Assembly (NCBI GenBank): GCA_937923585.1 | Contig: CALDSM010000191.1 | Location: 1 to 6,859 of the forward strand | Direction of reading: 5' to 3' | DNA from: an uncultured bacterium | GTDB taxonomy: Bacteria > Hydrogenedentota > Hydrogenedentia > Hydrogenedentales > CAITNO01 | Length of the DNA: 6,859 bases | Shown here: piece after piece, positions 5,773-6,859 of the stretch | Position numbering within the stretch: the first letter of the stretch is position 1 | How the letters are laid out: each line of letters begins with the position of its first letter | Notes under the pieces: generated by a model | Seen by the model: only the letters and a program-made list of their open reading frames with translations | Told to the model about the DNA's origin: nothing | Databases searched by the model: none | Made by a program: the position numbers and the translations under genes

Positions 5773-6859
5773 TTGATTCGGTTCCCGCCCATTTTCACGC
5801 TTTCCCCGCCGCAGCACGGCGGATCGAAGCCTTCGTTCAATGGTTCCGCAACCATCCCTTTGCCGTGGACCTCTCCTGCAACTTTCTCCATGGTGACTGT
5901 CATCCAGTCCGGTGGGGGCCAGGGAGCGGGTGTTTTCCCATAGGTCCAGTCGTCCCAGGCCAGTACCGCGGCATGAAAGAGGCGCGAGGTGCGGACGAAG
6001 CCCCATGGCACGGAGCGCATCAGATTCCCGGGATGCGACAAGGGACACACCGCCATGCACCGGCCGCAGGGATTTCCGGTCTTGGCCCAGTAGGTATAGC
6101 ACGCCGCATCGTTGATGCGCCACCGGCAGGCACCGCCGTCTTTCCCGGGCGGGCCGGAAGGAATGGCCTTTGCCGGACAAGAGCGGGCGCACTTGTCACA
6201 GGCGGCACAGAAATCAAGCACAGCCTGGTCGCGGCGGCGTCCGTCCGGAACCAGCGGCAGGTCTGTTGTCACCACTCCAAGGCGCACCCGCGGTCCCGCC
6301 TCAGGCGTCATGAGTATCGCCATGCGCCCGATTTCGCCCAGTCCGGCATCGCGGGCCACAAGGGGTGCAACCAGATCATAATTGTCGAAGAAGTGTGGTT
6401 TGGCAGACCAGCCCATGTGGCGAATCATGATCGCGAGTTGTGTCGCAATATTGGCGCCGTTCTCGTATTGGCGCGCCGATTCCAGCCAAATAGGGGCCTG
6501 TGGAGCGCTCATGGTGCTGGCGAGGTCCATTTCAAGCGTGAAAGCAACCGCAAAACGGTGCGTGAGTTCCACGGGAGTCCCGTAGAGTTCGCGGTAGCCG
6601 TGATGAGAGTACTTGTGATGTTCCTCCAGCAGGCATATTCCCGCTGACAGGGCACCGAAATGTCGGCACCACCCCTTGATGGCAGTGCTCATGGGAAGGG
6701 GATCGCAGGTAAGGCGCTTGTCCTCCAAATGCAGACCATTGCGTTCCTGAAGCAGCGCATAGATGCTGTTGAGGCTGCCCCGGACACTTCGGAACAGGAA
6801 TGGGTCAGCGAATCTGGCGTCGGGATTTAGAAGTCCGGGTTGCGCCCGAAAATGGTCGT
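5769..6859 (-). CDS. Reductive-dehalogenase-like corrinoid/iron-sulfur protein (RdhA family), N-terminus outside the window
   Basis: Only the C-terminal 362 residues are present; the frame stays open to the right edge, so the start lies beyond 6859. Visible-fragment landmarks: KYSHHGYRELYG (82-93), GANIATQLAIMIRHMGW (134-150), AGLGEIGR (171-178), then TPEAGPRVRLGVVTTDLPL (184-202), all close to the RdhA (TIGR02486-type) pattern. Two ferredoxin-type [4Fe-4S] motifs follow: CxxCxxCxxxCP (C217, C220, C223, C227) and C-x10-CxxCxxxCP (C253, C264, C267, C271). The DDWTYG near 302-307 also resembles RdhA C-termini. RdhA proteins use a corrinoid and two iron-sulfur clusters to remove halogen from organohalides. 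Y132 (in RQYENG) and R178 (in GEIGR) are candidate active-site residues, a tentative alignment made by eye. Epoxyqueuosine reductase (QueG) is a relative with similar clusters, but its signature motifs are absent. No RdhB-type membrane anchor follows; the next gene is a glycosyltransferase joined by ATGA. Whether the substrate is truly halogenated is unknown. Confidence 0.75.
   Translation of the reverse strand, partial: DHFRAQPGLLNPDARFADPFLFRSVRGSLNSIYALLQERNGLHLEDKRLTCDPLPMSTAIKGWCRHFGALSAGICLLEEHHKYSHHGYRELYGTPVELTHRFAVAFTLEMDLASTMSAPQAPIWLESARQYENGANIATQLAIMIRHMGWSAKPHFFDNYDLVAPLVARDAGLGEIGRMAILMTPEAGPRVRLGVVTTDLPLVPDGRRRDQAVLDFCAACDKCARSCPAKAIPSGPPGKDGGACRWRINDAACYTYWAKTGNPCGRCMAVCPLSHPGNLMRSVPWGFVRTSRLFHAAVLAWDDWTYGKTPAPWPPPDWMTVTMEKVAGEVHGKGMVAEPLNEGFDPPCCGGESVKMGGNRIK

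Noticed and set aside
5773..6192. N-terminal extension of the glycosyltransferase by 140 codons
   Set aside because: It overlaps the reductive-dehalogenase-like gene in another frame, and its translation is Arg-rich without glycosyltransferase features; the conserved GT-A start follows the ATG at 5772.
5763..6647. Plus-strand open frame of 294 codons
   Set aside because: It is antisense to the reductive-dehalogenase-like gene, whose two Fe-S motifs and conserved stretches show that the minus strand is coding. The plus translation is His/Gly/Arg-rich and unrecognisable.
5769..6728. TTG start at 6728 for the reductive-dehalogenase-like gene
   Set aside because: The frame stays open and protein-like to the edge (for example GLLNPDARFADPFLFRS), so the true start is outside the window.
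5769..6859. Epoxyqueuosine reductase (QueG) identity
   Set aside because: It shares two [4Fe-4S] clusters and a distant fold, but QueG signatures such as the RFVDS-PVLER and GWIGK segments are missing, while GLGEIGR, TPEAGP and TTDLPL match RdhA.

Overview
All recognisable genes in this window lie on the minus strand, so it reads biologically from right (6859) to left (1). No rRNA, tRNA, CRISPR array or insertion sequence was found. The organism looks like a moderately GC-rich, probably anaerobic or facultative bacterium. The clearest taxonomic hint is the pseudopilin-like protein at 1921-2916. It combines a type IV prepilin N-terminus with a C-terminal H-X(n)-DG box, an architecture that is expanded in Planctomycetota, Lentisphaerota, Verrucomicrobiota and Hydrogenedentota-type genomes. 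A PVC or Hydrogenedentota-like source is therefore my inference, not a proof.

Right block (3173-6859): four tightly packed genes that look like one operon. In order of transcription they are (1) the C-terminal 362 residues of a reductive-dehalogenase-like corrinoid/iron-sulfur protein that runs off the right edge; (2) a family 2 glycosyltransferase whose ATG overlaps the preceding TGA (ATGA); (3) a NeuD/PglD-type acyltransferase 18 bp further on; and (4) a LacI-family regulator, again joined by an ATGA overlap. Two overlaps and one short gap suggest co-transcription and translational coupling. Joining an RdhA-type redox protein to glycan-modifying enzymes and a sugar-type regulator is the most unusual aspect of the window.

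Middle block (1894-3048): the prepilin-like H-X-DG protein forms its own transcription unit. It has a very good sigma70-type promoter (TTGACA, 17 bp, TAATAT), a LacI-type AAACGTTT palindrome over the predicted transcription start, a leader of roughly 95 nt containing several inverted repeats, a strong AAGGAG ribosome-binding site before a GTG start, and a hairpin terminator overlapping its stop codon. The LacI gene just upstream is the obvious candidate to bind the palindrome.

Left block (222-1574): a radical SAM enzyme of the COG1964 / tetraether-synthase-like (Tes) superfamily, with an N-terminal Cys-rich element, a canonical CxxxCxxC cluster and an unusual hydrophobic C-terminal segment. 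Between it and the pilin gene is a 346-bp noncoding stretch with a strong GC-rich hairpin that may be a dispersed repeat. The first 221 bp hold no confident gene.
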